Notes under the pieces: generated by a model | The model's database searches: none | What the model was told of the DNA's origin: nothing | Seen by the model: only the letters and a program-made list of their open reading frames with translations | In this document: positions 49,576 to 57,834 of the stretch, piece after piece | Layout: each line of letters begins with the position of its first letter | How positions within the stretch are numbered: the first letter of the stretch is position 1 | DNA from: Aromatoleum buckelii | GTDB lineage: Bacteria > Pseudomonadota > Gammaproteobacteria > Burkholderiales > Rhodocyclaceae | DNA length: 64,000 nt | Direction: 5' to 3' | NCBI RefSeq assembly: GCF_012910785.2 | Contig: NZ_WTVH02000010.1 | Span: 372,001 to 436,000, forward strand | Program-made: the position numbers and the translations under genes

Positions 49576-52424
49576 GCGCGCGCCGGGAAGCCGCCCGGGC
49601 TGCACAGGCTCCGAAGCCGGATGCGCCCCTTGCTGAAACCGCTGCGGCAGCTAAAACCGAAGCGGCGAGAGCAATCGCAGCGGCGCGCCGCTCAGCCGCC
49701 GGTGCACCTGATCCGGCTGCTGCTGCCGGAAAGCTCCGGGCCACGGCCGAAAACATCACGGTCCTGAAAACCCTCGCCAAGATTCCGCTCACCAAGACCT
49801 GGTGCGCCGACGGGACGATCCGGCCGTACGACCAGGCGAAGCGCTACACTACGGCTGCGGTGGCGCGGTCCAGCATCCAGGGGCTCGCGAATCTGCTCGA
49901 GCAACTCGCGGTCGAGCCGGATTGCTGCATCATCCGCGGAGCGCTCGCGCCCGATGCGGTGCCCGAACGCCCGGGCCTGTATTTGCGCAACACCCGCAAC
50001 TTCCGCGAGCAGGCGCGTCGGTTCGTGATGTTCGACATCGACGGCTACCTGCCTGACGGGATCGACTCGGTACGGACACCGCAGGCTGCCGTCGAGCAGT
50101 TCATCAGCCGGCGACTGCCGGAATGCTTCCACGGCATCACCTATTACTGGCGCCTTTCGGCCTCTGCCGGGCACCCGAGCGCAGGGGGCAAGCTCAAGGC
50201 GCACCTGTGGTACTGGCTCGAGAATCCGTACACCGAAGGCCAGCTCACGGCGTGGAAGCATGGGCTGGGTATCGAGGTGGACGTCGTGACGTTCCGTACG
50301 GTCCAGATCCACTACACGGCAGACCCGGTGTTCGAAGCGGGGGTCGTGGATCCCGTTGCGGTGCGCGGCGGCCTCGTCGATGGGTTCTGCGGAGACGAAG
50401 TGCCGCTCGTGATCCCGCCCGGTTTGCTCGCTGCGGCGCGGGAGCGGATTGAAGGCGAGGATCGCAACCTCGTCGATCCGAAAGAGAAGCCGGGCTTGAT
50501 CGGTGCGTTCTGCCGCGCGTTCCCGATCGAAGACGTGATGGAGCAGTGGCTCGCTGACGTCTTCGAGTTCGAATCCATCAGCGACGGCCGGCGACTGAAT
50601 TTCCTGCAGGGCAACGGTGCGAAAGGCGGGGCGTTCATCACGCCGGACCGTGAGTACATCTCAAATACCCACAACACGGATCCGCTTCGCGGGCGGGCGA
50701 CGAACAAATGGGATTTGGTACGCCACTACAAGTTCGGGCACCTCGACGATCCGGACGACGCTTTCGACGCGGACGCGACGAAGTCCGCCAGCAACGAGGC
50801 GATGCGGGCGTGGGTTGCGACGCTGCCTGAAGTGCAGGCCGAGCTCAAGAAGGCGAAGGTGTTGGATGCCGAAGCCGCTTTGTCGGCCGTCGACCTGTTT
50901 CGTGCACGCATCGCCGCCGCGGACGTATGCACCATCGACATCGATATCGTTCCGGAGATCAAGGCAGCAGGCCTCGATAGCGGGCCGCGAGATACGCTGG
51001 CAGATGTGATTTCGAAACGGCTCAAGGCGCTGAATAACCCGCGGAGTATGCCGACCATAAAGAAAGCCTTGGCACCGCCGTCGGCGCGACTCCACGGGGC
51101 TGACCATGTCGACCTGTCACGAGCGGGCGCGCCTGCCTCCCTTGGCATGTCCGGGTTCCCGCATATGTCCATAACCGAGAAGGGCCCCAGCCTGAAAACG
51201 ACGGTGGAGAATATCGAACATCTCCTGCAGGGGTACGGCATTACCGTGTATTACGATGTGATCAAGAAGAAGCCCGTGATCGTCGTTCCGTCTCTCGCCA
51301 CCACACCCGATCAGGCCGATAACGCGGCAATCAGCACTGTCGTTTCACTGGCGGCGGTCAATGATATCAAGACCCCCAGCCTCGTCGCCGAGTTTGTCGG
51401 AACCGTTGCCTTTCGCGCTCCCCGCAACGTCATCGCTGACTGGATCAAATCGAAGCGCTGGGACGGACAAGACCGCATCTCAGAACTCCTCAACACGCTC
51501 GTCCCGCGCGATGGATTCCCCATCTCCTTGCGGGATAAGCTGGTGTGCCGCTGGCTGATCAGTGCCGTAGCCGCTGCGCTGAAACCGTCCGGGTTCCATT
51601 CGAAGGGTGTGCTGACCCTCCAGGGGGCGCAGAGCCTGGGCAAGTCCGCTTGGTTTGAGCGGCTGCTGCCGGGCGACCTTTCCCAGCAGTACATTCTGTC
51701 AGGCGCCCACCTCGACCCGGCAAACAAGGACAGCATGATAACGGCCCTCTCGCATTGGCTTGTAGAGCTTGGCGAGGTGGATTCGACGATGAAGCGGGAC
51801 ATCCCCGCTGTGAAGGCGTTCATCTCCAAGGGTGCAGATAAGCTGCGCCCTCCCTATGCTCGTACGGACGCTGAGTTCCAACGCCGGACGGTCTTTTGCG
51901 CATCGGTGAACCCCGAAGCTTACCTACCCGATGAGACCGGCAACGTCCGTTGGTGGACGATCCCGGTGGCGGAAGTCCGGTACAGGCACACCATCGACAT
52001 GCAACAGTTGTGGGCTCAGGTTGCAGTGCGGTATGAAGCGGGGGAGCGCTGGTGGCTGGAATCGGCCGAGGAAGAGTTGCTCGAACAGAACAACGCTCAC
52101 CATCAGCAGCGCAGCGCGATTTACGACACTCTCGCCTCAAGCATGAACCTCGAGAGCGACCGGGCAACTTGGCACCGGCTGTCTGCGAGTGAAGTATTGC
52201 ACGCGATCGGGTACGGTACGCCGACGAATCCACAGGCGAAAGATTGCGGCAGCGCACTGCGCGCGCTGCTCGGGGAGCCGACAAAAGCGAAAGGGCGGGC
52301 TGTCTGGCTTGTCCCGCCGATCCAACGATCTTTCGTGAGCGTAGGGAGCACCGCATCATCGAGTGCAGGACCCGTCCCGCAGCCGGTTGTTGATGAGGAA
52401 AACTTCATCGGCGACTTCGAATAG
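49572..52424 (+). CDS. Primase-helicase (AEP-like N-terminus, VapE/SF3-type C-terminus)
   Basis: 950 residues. After an Ala-rich start, residues 150-250 show primase-like motifs of the archaeo-eukaryotic type: Asp155 and Asp157 (RFVMFDIDGY), SAGGKLKAHLWYW with His211, and GIEVDVV with Asp237. The C-terminal ATPase has Walker A QGAQSLGKSAW (Lys691) and a Walker B-like HWLVELGEVD, in a virulence-associated E (VapE) domain; DAEFQRRTVFCASVNPEAYLPDETGNVRWWTIPV is the usual sensor/Arg-finger region. It probably starts replication of the element at the iteron region directly downstream (72 nt). The AEP assignment is inference from motifs. Confidence 0.8.
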   Translation: MSARREAARAAQAPKPDAPLAETAAAAKTEAARAIAAARRSAAGAPDPAAAAGKLRATAENITVLKTLAKIPLTKTWCADGTIRPYDQAKRYTTAAVARSSIQGLANLLEQLAVEPDCCIIRGALAPDAVPERPGLYLRNTRNFREQARRFVMFDIDGYLPDGIDSVRTPQAAVEQFISRRLPECFHGITYYWRLSASAGHPSAGGKLKAHLWYWLENPYTEGQLTAWKHGLGIEVDVVTFRTVQIHYTADPVFEAGVVDPVAVRGGLVDGFCGDEVPLVIPPGLLAAARERIEGEDRNLVDPKEKPGLIGAFCRAFPIEDVMEQWLADVFEFESISDGRRLNFLQGNGAKGGAFITPDREYISNTHNTDPLRGRATNKWDLVRHYKFGHLDDPDDAFDADATKSASNEAMRAWVATLPEVQAELKKAKVLDAEAALSAVDLFRARIAAADVCTIDIDIVPEIKAAGLDSGPRDTLADVISKRLKALNNPRSMPTIKKALAPPSARLHGADHVDLSRAGAPASLGMSGFPHMSITEKGPSLKTTVENIEHLLQGYGITVYYDVIKKKPVIVVPSLATTPDQADNAAISTVVSLAAVNDIKTPSLVAEFVGTVAFRAPRNVIADWIKSKRWDGQDRISELLNTLVPRDGFPISLRDKLVCRWLISAVAAALKPSGFHSKGVLTLQGAQSLGKSAWFERLLPGDLSQQYILSGAHLDPANKDSMITALSHWLVELGEVDSTMKRDIPAVKAFISKGADKLRPPYARTDAEFQRRTVFCASVNPEAYLPDETGNVRWWTIPVAEVRYRHTIDMQQLWAQVAVRYEAGERWWLESAEEELLEQNNAHHQQRSAIYDTLASSMNLESDRATWHRLSASEVLHAIGYGTPTNPQAKDCGSALRALLGEPTKAKGRAVWLVPPIQRSFVSVGSTASSSAGPVPQPVVDEENFIGDFE

Positions 52425-52495
52425 GGCGCTTACGATTCACATCCACAACCGGCCTCCCAATGGCCGGTTTTCATTTGCGCCGCCGAATTGCGGGC

Positions 52496-52813
52496 TGTAG
52501 GTAGTGCAGGTAGGGCAAGGGTAGTGCAGCTTTTTCGACTGCACTACCCGCTGAATCCCAATAGCGGCGCGGATTTAAGGCGTTTTGGGTAGTGCAGGTA
52601 GCGGGGTAGTGCAGGTTCTGGAGAGTATACGTAGGGGAATATTTTTACAGGGCTTGGCATGCTCCATCACTTTTTTCTCTTCCTCTCTGCTTTCTTCCAT
52701 ATTCTCCACTACCTGCACTACCCATAGTCCTAGAAGTCAATAGCAGCAAGGGTTTCAGCCGGGTAGTGCAGCCGAAAATCTGCACTACCCTTGCCCTACC
52801 TGCCCTACCTACA
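52496..52813. repeat. Candidate replication origin: TAGTGCAG iterons within 34-bp inverted repeats
   Basis: Eight copies of TAGTGCAG in about 290 bp: forward at 52502, 52522, 52590, 52607 and 52764; reverse at 52539, 52713 and 52780. Two identical 11-bp hairpins (52519-52529/52539-52549 and 52761-52771/52780-52790). The outermost parts form a 34-bp inverted repeat (52496-52529 and 52780-52813) with one mismatch. The centre (about 52621-52710) is A+T-richer than its surroundings. Position right after a primase-helicase gene parallels P4-type origins. Function is inferred. Confidence 0.6.
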
Positions 52814-52937
52814 CTGCCCAGCCTGCAAAGCCGAAGCGCCGAACCCCCAAACACAAATTGCCAACGTAACGCCGACACGACAGTTGTGTGCGTCAAGTTG
52901 TGCAAATTGGGTGAGCACGACATGGTTGATGTCATTT

Positions 52938-52984
52938 CGCTTTCAGCGCCGCACAGGGCGTAGCCCGAAGCGGCGCTGAAAGCG
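52938..52984. repeat. 15-bp perfect inverted repeat inside the IS, after the transposase gene
   Basis: CGCTTTCAGCGCCGC (52938-52952) pairs exactly with 52970-52984 across a 17-nt loop. It lies between the transposase stop and the IS end. It may stop transcription in or out of the IS; there is no T run. Confidence 0.6.
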
Positions 52985-52994
52985 GGTGGCGGCC

Positions 52995-54191
52995 TCACGC
53001 GGCCAGCCGCAGGGCCTCCTTCTTCTGCTCGGCGAGCAGGGTCATGTTCAGGTAGCGGTTGTCCTCGAGCCAGCTCTCGTGCGTTTCGACGCACAGCGCG
53101 CGGATCAGTCGCAGGCACGAATCGGTATTGGGGAAGATGCGCACGACATGGGTGCGTCGTTTGATCTCCTCGTTGAGCCGTTCGAGCATGTTGGTGCTCT
53201 TCATGTGCTTGTGATGCTGGCGCGGCAGCCGGTAGAAGGTCAGCGTCTCGCCGATGTTCGACTCGGCCCAGTCGACGAGCTTCGGATACTTTGCCTGCCA
53301 CTTCGTGATCCACGCGGCCAGGTCGCGGTGGGCCTCCTGGATGTCGCGCCGGTCGTAGATCCAGCGCAGCTCCTGCAGACAGTCGTCGTCAGCCTTGCGC
53401 GGCAGGTAATCAAGGGCGTTCCTCAGGAAGTGGACGTAGCAGCGCTGCCAGACCGCCTCGCTCAACACTTCGGAAATGGCCTTCTTGAGCCCTGCGTGAT
53501 CGTCCGAGACGACGAACTCGACCCCCGCGAGGCCCCGCTCCTTGAGCCGCAGCAGAAAGTCCTTCCAACTGCTCTGGCTCTCGCGGTGGGCGAGCTCGAC
53601 CGCGAGCACCTGGCGGTGCCCCTCCCAATTGATGCCGATCGCGATCAGCACCGCTTGCGCGCGAATCACGCCGTCTTCGCGGATTTTCTCGTAGCGGGCA
53701 TCGAGGATCAGATAGGGGTACGCTTCGTCCAGCTGCCGCGCGGCAAAGCGCGCCAGCGCCTCGTCCAGGCTCTTGTTGATCGCCGAGATGGCCGAGGCCG
53801 AGAAGCTGTGCCCGCACAGCTCTTCGGTGATCATTTTGACCTTGCGCGTCGACACCCCCTGCACGTACATCTCGGCGAGCGCCGCGACCAGCGCCTTCTC
53901 GCTGCGCGCATAGCGCTCGAACAGCGCGGTGGAAAACTCGCCGTTACGGTCACGTGGCACGCGCAGCTCCAGTTTTCCGATGCGCGTCACCAAGCCACGA
54001 CTGTAGTAGCCGGCCCGGTAGCCCTGACGGCGGTCGGTGCGCTCGCCCGGCGCCGCTCCCAGCAACTCGGTCATCTCGCCTTCCAGGACCTCCTGCAGCG
54101 CCTGCTTCATCAGCGCCTTCATCAGCTCCGGATCCGACGCCACCAATGCTTCCACTGTCGCGCCCTTCGAACTACGCTTGATCGTGGTCAT
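52995..54191 (-). CDS. IS256-family transposase
   Basis: 398 residues, intact. Mutator-type DDE enzyme: N-terminal LMKALMKQALQEVLEGEMTELLGA, YSRGLVTRIGKLELRVPRDRNG, LILDARYEKIRED with the first Asp, VVSDDHAGLKKAI with the second, and HMKSTNMLERLNEEIKRRTHVVRIFPN with the Glu in the family C-terminal block. Start ATG 54191 (MTTIKRSS) fits; the 14-residue upstream extension does not. Confidence 0.94.
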   Translation of the reverse strand: MTTIKRSSKGATVEALVASDPELMKALMKQALQEVLEGEMTELLGAAPGERTDRRQGYRAGYYSRGLVTRIGKLELRVPRDRNGEFSTALFERYARSEKALVAALAEMYVQGVSTRKVKMITEELCGHSFSASAISAINKSLDEALARFAARQLDEAYPYLILDARYEKIREDGVIRAQAVLIAIGINWEGHRQVLAVELAHRESQSSWKDFLLRLKERGLAGVEFVVSDDHAGLKKAISEVLSEAVWQRCYVHFLRNALDYLPRKADDDCLQELRWIYDRRDIQEAHRDLAAWITKWQAKYPKLVDWAESNIGETLTFYRLPRQHHKHMKSTNMLERLNEEIKRRTHVVRIFPNTDSCLRLIRALCVETHESWLEDNRYLNMTLLAEQKKEALRLAA

Positions 54192-54297
54192 GGCTGCCCT
54201 CTCCACGGGGTTAAAGGTCGATCCGACAATCAACCTTAGCCATGGCCACCCGCGCCTTCCAGCCGAAGGCGCTTCTGCACACTTCTCAGCACACTAC

Positions 54298-54817
54298 CGA
54301 CACGACACCGGCAGGGCAAGGGCCACCCCGGGCTTGCGACATTTCCCGCGCGCGCGAGCCCTGAGCGGCACACTAGGCACCGACCCATCGAAGAAATGGC
54401 GCAGTACGCGCGGGGGAGCACTCGCCGCGGCTCACGTCCGCCGACAACGCGTCGGGCAGTACGCGTGCAAGAGCACAGGCGCGCTCGTGCTCACCCGCGG
54501 CACCCCATCGGCAACGTGAGCGGCGCCACCAGCCCCCAGCGGAAACCGGTGCGCGCGAGGATGTGTATCGAAACGTGGCGGCGCACACCCGGCGCTTCAC
54601 GTTCATTGGATAAATGATTTCTATGGCGAGCTCAGCCCGCGCCGCCATCTAGCTATCGCCATCGGCCGCAACGTCAGCCGCAGCAACGCCGTGAGTACAT
54701 CGCACGGTCGAGCGATCAGGACGTGAGTACATGTTGCATTCCCGATGGGCATGGGTTATGGAAACATTCGGTTACACACATACCGTGTTTCGATTAACGA
54801 CAAACAGGGAGTCTCGC
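54298..54817. other. Gene-poor stretch between the IS and the next gene
   Basis: 520 nt with no supported gene; the possible short frames are Arg-rich and look like shadows. It contains a repeated GCAGTACGCG (54401-54410 and 54456-54465) and two GTGAGTACAT motifs (54692-54701 and 54724-54733). The part after about 54600 is A+T-richer and may hold a promoter for the gene at 54818. Confidence 0.5.
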
Positions 54818-55220
54818 TTGAGCACCGCCGCCGAAACCATCAACCAGACCCACTTCGCCGAACTCCACGACCGCATCAACGCTATCGCCGACACCGCCCC
54901 GGCCATGATGGCGCGCTGCTGCGTCACCTCCCGGATCTGGCTCCACGTCCTGGACACTGTCGGTGTTCCGGTGCGCAGGAACCGCAGCTGGGTCACTGAG
55001 GCGGACCGCATGCGCGTGTGCGATGTTGAGCGCGCGCTCGCCACAGTGGATGCGGTAGGAACGGCTGAAGCAGCGCCAGGGCTGTGCGCTGGGCATCCCT
55101 GCCCTGCGGCGCATCTGCGGCGCGAGCGACCCGGTTCCGGTCCGCTCCCGTGCATCGCTCGGGCTGGCTGACTCTTCGACGATGTCTAACGCACACATCA
55201 CCCCAAGGAGCCGCTCATGA
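54818..55220 (+). pseudogene. Hypothetical protein gene, probably frameshifted near 55060
   Basis: From TTG 54818 (GGGAG upstream) a frame with high GC at third positions reads STAAETINQTHFAELHDRI... to about VDAV near 55058. Then codon quality drops in that frame (stop 55171), while the +1 frame gains it (ERLKQRQGCALGIPALRRI...) and ends with TGA 55218-55220, which overlaps the next ATG as ATGA. One extra base around 55059-55065 explains this. It could be a mutation, sequencing error or programmed shift. No family recognised. Confidence 0.55.
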
Positions 55221-55495
55221 CCCCGTCGACCAATCCCGCCCTGGCGCCTGTCACCCTCTCGCGCGAAGCCGAAGCCCAGCTCGTTTTCTGGGCGGCGCCC
55301 GACGAATCGATCCACCCGGCCGCGACCGTGGCGGCCGTCACGGAGCTGGCCGCCAATACGCTGCAGAATTTCCGCGTTTCCGGCGAAGGGCCGGACTATC
55401 TCAAGCGCGGCGCCAAGATCTACTATCGAAAGGCGGACGTGCTCAGCTGGATGCGTGGCGAGGATCCACGCCGGCGGGCGAACGCGCCGCACTGA
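55217..55495 (+). CDS. AlpA/MerR-like DNA-binding protein
   Basis: 92 residues. The second half (AAVTELAANTLQNFRVSGEGPDYLKRGAKIYYRKADVLSWMRGED) is the pattern of excisionase/AlpA-type winged helices: a turn-helix, then YxK..I.Y+..DV..W. AAGGAG lies 7 nt upstream. It probably binds DNA of the element to control excision or transcription. Followed by a strong terminator. Confidence 0.75.
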   Translation: MTPSTNPALAPVTLSREAEAQLVFWAAPDESIHPAATVAAVTELAANTLQNFRVSGEGPDYLKRGAKIYYRKADVLSWMRGEDPRRRANAPH

Positions 55496-55520
55496 AACGC
55501 AGCTCTCTCTCACCACATCG

Positions 55521-55547
55521 AAAAGCCGGCCGAGCGCCGGCTTTTTT
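55521..55547 (+). terminator. Rho-independent terminator
   Basis: Stem AAAAGCCGGC/GCCGGCTTTT with CGAGC loop and T run, 25 nt after the stop at 55495; may work on both strands. The remainder of the 223-nt gap to 55719 shows no gene. Confidence 0.9.
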
Positions 55548-55718
55548 GCGTCTGCACGGTCCGCTCCGTGAGCGCACTTCACGGTTTGTGAAAACAGCTC
55601 ACAGGCATATGCGTTTCGAGCGGTAGAAGCGTCATTGCCGCGCTGGGTATGGCATCAAGGGCACCCCTCGACCGCGACAGCCGCGAAGATCCGTCATCGA
55701 TTTGATGGAGACCTACCC

Positions 55719-55913
55719 ATGCCCGACGACGAACTCGTCCGAATGCCCGAAGCATCGCGCATCACCGCCCGCTCGCCGCGTGCGATCCGGAGCGGCGTGG
55801 CCCGCGGTGAATTCCCCGCACCGCTGAAGATCGGCGCCCGCGCCATTGCGTGGCCGCGGTCCGAACTGCAGGCCTGGATCGCCTCGCGGCCGCGCGCCGA
55901 GATCCACGGCTAA
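55719..55913 (+). CDS. AlpA-family regulator (second copy type)
   Basis: 64 residues: RMPEASRITARSPRAIRSGVARGEFPAPLKIGARAIAWPRSELQAWIASR is the AlpA pattern, almost nothing else. It is unlike the one at 49073 in detail. No strong ribosome site before the ATG. As the third small winged-helix protein of the element, it may control the genes that follow. Confidence 0.75.
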   Translation: MPDDELVRMPEASRITARSPRAIRSGVARGEFPAPLKIGARAIAWPRSELQAWIASRPRAEIHG

Positions 55914-55967
55914 ACCCTCCCGAGCCCGGCAAAGCTCGATCCCGCGCCACCTCACAGGAGCACCTCA

Positions 55968-56393
55968 ATGACCACCGCCACCGTCGTCGCCAATCACGAC
56001 CCCCGCATCACCGTTATCGTCATCTCGCAACCTGGCGATTACACGACCCGCGTGTCCGAACGCCCCATCGTTGCGTGGGCAGCGAGCACCGACGGGGTTG
56101 AACCGCGCTTTCCGGGCGATTTCGTCCGGTTTCGCGACGAGGTTCACATTCGATATCCGAATGGGGCGCTGTGGTCGGACGAAGCGGGCTTCGGTTCGGA
56201 AAACCTCGCCGACGTGCTGCGGCCGTTCCTCGAGGCCGAAGGCGGCGACGACAACGAGCCGGATATCCGCCTCGGCGGTCTCGATCTGTTCGACCCGAGC
56301 GAGCGAGCTGCGCTGCTCGTGCAGTTCCGCGAACACCTGACCGATGAACTGCGCGACGAGATCGACCGCGCCGCGATTGCCGAGGTGCTGTGA
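55968..56393 (+). CDS. Hypothetical acidic protein
   Basis: 141 residues, acidic, no recognised domain. CAGGAGCACC lies just upstream of the ATG. The frame has good third-position GC throughout. It begins a run of three overlapping genes (TGATG with the next one) leading to the giant gene. Confidence 0.6.
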   Translation: MTTATVVANHDPRITVIVISQPGDYTTRVSERPIVAWAASTDGVEPRFPGDFVRFRDEVHIRYPNGALWSDEAGFGSENLADVLRPFLEAEGGDDNEPDIRLGGLDLFDPSERAALLVQFREHLTDELRDEIDRAAIAEVL

Positions 56394-56641
56394 TGGCGCG
56401 CCGCCACCGCACCCCCAGCGCCGCCGAGGTAGGGGCCGTGGTCGCGCAGGAGACTGCCCACATCCTCGCCCTCGAAGCGATCCACGACGCACGGAGCGCA
56501 GTACGCGAAACGGAAGCGCAAGCGACCGCGGTGATCACAGCCGCTCGCACACCCGAAATGCCCGGCGCCCTGACGCACAGGGTGCTGACGGACCTGGCGG
56601 GGCACAACTCGATCGAAGGAGACTCTCATGGCCGGACTTGA
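56393..56641 (+). CDS. Small hypothetical protein
   Basis: 82 residues, Ala/Arg-rich helical (SAAEVGAVVAQETAHILALEAIHDARSAVRETEAQ). It overlaps the previous stop by one base and the next gene by 14 bp. No recognised family. Size, context and helix content would suit a small phage structural or packaging helper, but this is only context. Confidence 0.55.
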   Translation: MARRHRTPSAAEVGAVVAQETAHILALEAIHDARSAVRETEAQATAVITAARTPEMPGALTHRVLTDLAGHNSIEGDSHGRT

Positions 56642-57824
56642 TCTACTTGGCGGGCTCGGCAAAGGCCTGATGCAAGGCAGCCAGTTCATTCAGCAGAAGA
56701 ACACCCAGGACGCGCAGTTGCGCAACCAGGAAACCCACCTGCAGCAGAACCAGGCGCGGCTCGACATGCTCAACGAAGAGCACGGCTGGAACCGCGACCA
56801 GCAGGCCGTGAAGAAGCTGGAAGCCGAACGCCAGGCGCGGGTGCGCGGCATCCACGCGAAGCGCTGGCGCGAGGCCGGACCGGACGCGGATCCGGTCGCG
56901 GTCAATGCCGGGATCTTCTCGGACCTGGCCGCGAGCGGCGACCTCGCGCCGGACCAGATCGAGCAGTTGATGCCGGCCGTCAATCGCTTCCGCGAGTCGG
57001 GCCTGATCGGCGCGATCAAGTCGCGCGACCCGGTGCGGCTCAAGAGCGGCATCGAGTCGATGTACGGTGCCGGAGCGACGTTCAGCACCGCGCCGGGCAA
57101 GGACGAGTTCGGCGGCAAGACGACGGTGTTCACGATCCTCGGGCCCGACGGCAAGCCGAGCGATGTGCTCACCGAAGCTGGGCTGGGCGCATTGGTTGGG
57201 GTTAGCGACATGCGCGACGAGCAGGAGCGCCAGCTCAAGCTGCGCGAACTACATTCCAGGACCGTCGAGAACCAGGCGCAGACCCGCGCCGCCGACGCCC
57301 TCACGCATCAACGCAACCAGGCACCCGCGCCGGGCACGGGCGGCCGATCGTCGGCAGCTTCGAATCCGACAACGGGTTTCAGCGCGAAGACTCGGGAGCA
57401 GGCAACGCGGGCGGCGCTTGCGCGCAAGGTCGCGACCGGCACGGCCACGCCGGAAGAAGCGGATTTGTTCTCGGTGCTGCAGGACGCCGCGGCGCAGGAA
57501 CAACCCTATGTGCCGCCGGAAGCGAAGAAGGCGGGCTACTGGCGCAGCGCCTCGACCGAAGCCGTCGACGCTGAAGTTGAGCGGCAGCTTGCGGCACTTC
57601 GGACACAAGCCAGCGATGATCCTTTCGCACAGATGCAGCTGAAGGATCCGGCGGTCGTCGAGGAGCTGCGCCGCGACATCCGGCTGAAGCTGGGCGCCGG
57701 AGCAGGCAGCGGTGACGTGCCGAGCATCACGACCGGCAACCGCCCCGGCCAGGCGCCGCAAGCCACCGACCAGCGCGGCGCACCCGTCGCCGCTCCGAAC
57801 AACCTCGACCGGTACTTCCGCTGA
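56628..57824 (+). CDS. Hypothetical phage-type protein preceding the polyvalent gene
   Basis: 398 residues. The N-terminus (MAGLDLLGGLGKGLMQGSQFIQQKNTQDAQLRNQETHL) is a glycine-rich then Gln/Asn-rich helix, as in internal or injected virion proteins. Long coiled regions follow (LNEEHGWNRDQQAVKKLEAERQARVRG; RDEQERQLKLRELHSRTVENQ). It has a GGAGA site and lies 10 nt before the giant gene. It is likely co-packaged with or helping that protein; this is inferred from order and composition. Confidence 0.6.
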   Translation: MAGLDLLGGLGKGLMQGSQFIQQKNTQDAQLRNQETHLQQNQARLDMLNEEHGWNRDQQAVKKLEAERQARVRGIHAKRWREAGPDADPVAVNAGIFSDLAASGDLAPDQIEQLMPAVNRFRESGLIGAIKSRDPVRLKSGIESMYGAGATFSTAPGKDEFGGKTTVFTILGPDGKPSDVLTEAGLGALVGVSDMRDEQERQLKLRELHSRTVENQAQTRAADALTHQRNQAPAPGTGGRSSAASNPTTGFSAKTREQATRAALARKVATGTATPEEADLFSVLQDAAAQEQPYVPPEAKKAGYWRSASTEAVDAEVERQLAALRTQASDDPFAQMQLKDPAVVEELRRDIRLKLGAGAGSGDVPSITTGNRPGQAPQATDQRGAPVAAPNNLDRYFR

Positions 57825-57834
57825 GGCTCAACAC

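Larger units (their letters stand above)
52883..54297 (-). mobile_element. IS256-family insertion sequence
   Basis: About 1,415 bp. Terminal inverted repeats begin GTTGTGTGC at the left (52883) and GTAGTGTGC when read inward from the right (54297), with 16 of the first 24 positions matching, including a shared TGTGCA. The 10-mer CGACACGACA directly flanks both ends (52873-52882 and 54298-54307); allowing one more base at each end of the element gives an 8-bp duplication, typical of the family. It lies about 70 bp past the candidate origin. Confidence 0.85.

Noticed and set aside
52496-52813. CRISPR array
   Set aside because: Copies are 8-11 bp, irregularly spaced and in both orientations; there are no uniform spacers and no cas genes nearby.
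54396-54648. Short Arg-rich genes on either strand after the IS
   Set aside because: Composition is that of shadow frames in GC-rich DNA and neither has a ribosome site; treated as non-coding.
48441-57824. Toxin-antitoxin or restriction module in the element
   Set aside because: None of the small proteins shows motifs of such systems; they look like AlpA-type regulators or unknowns.
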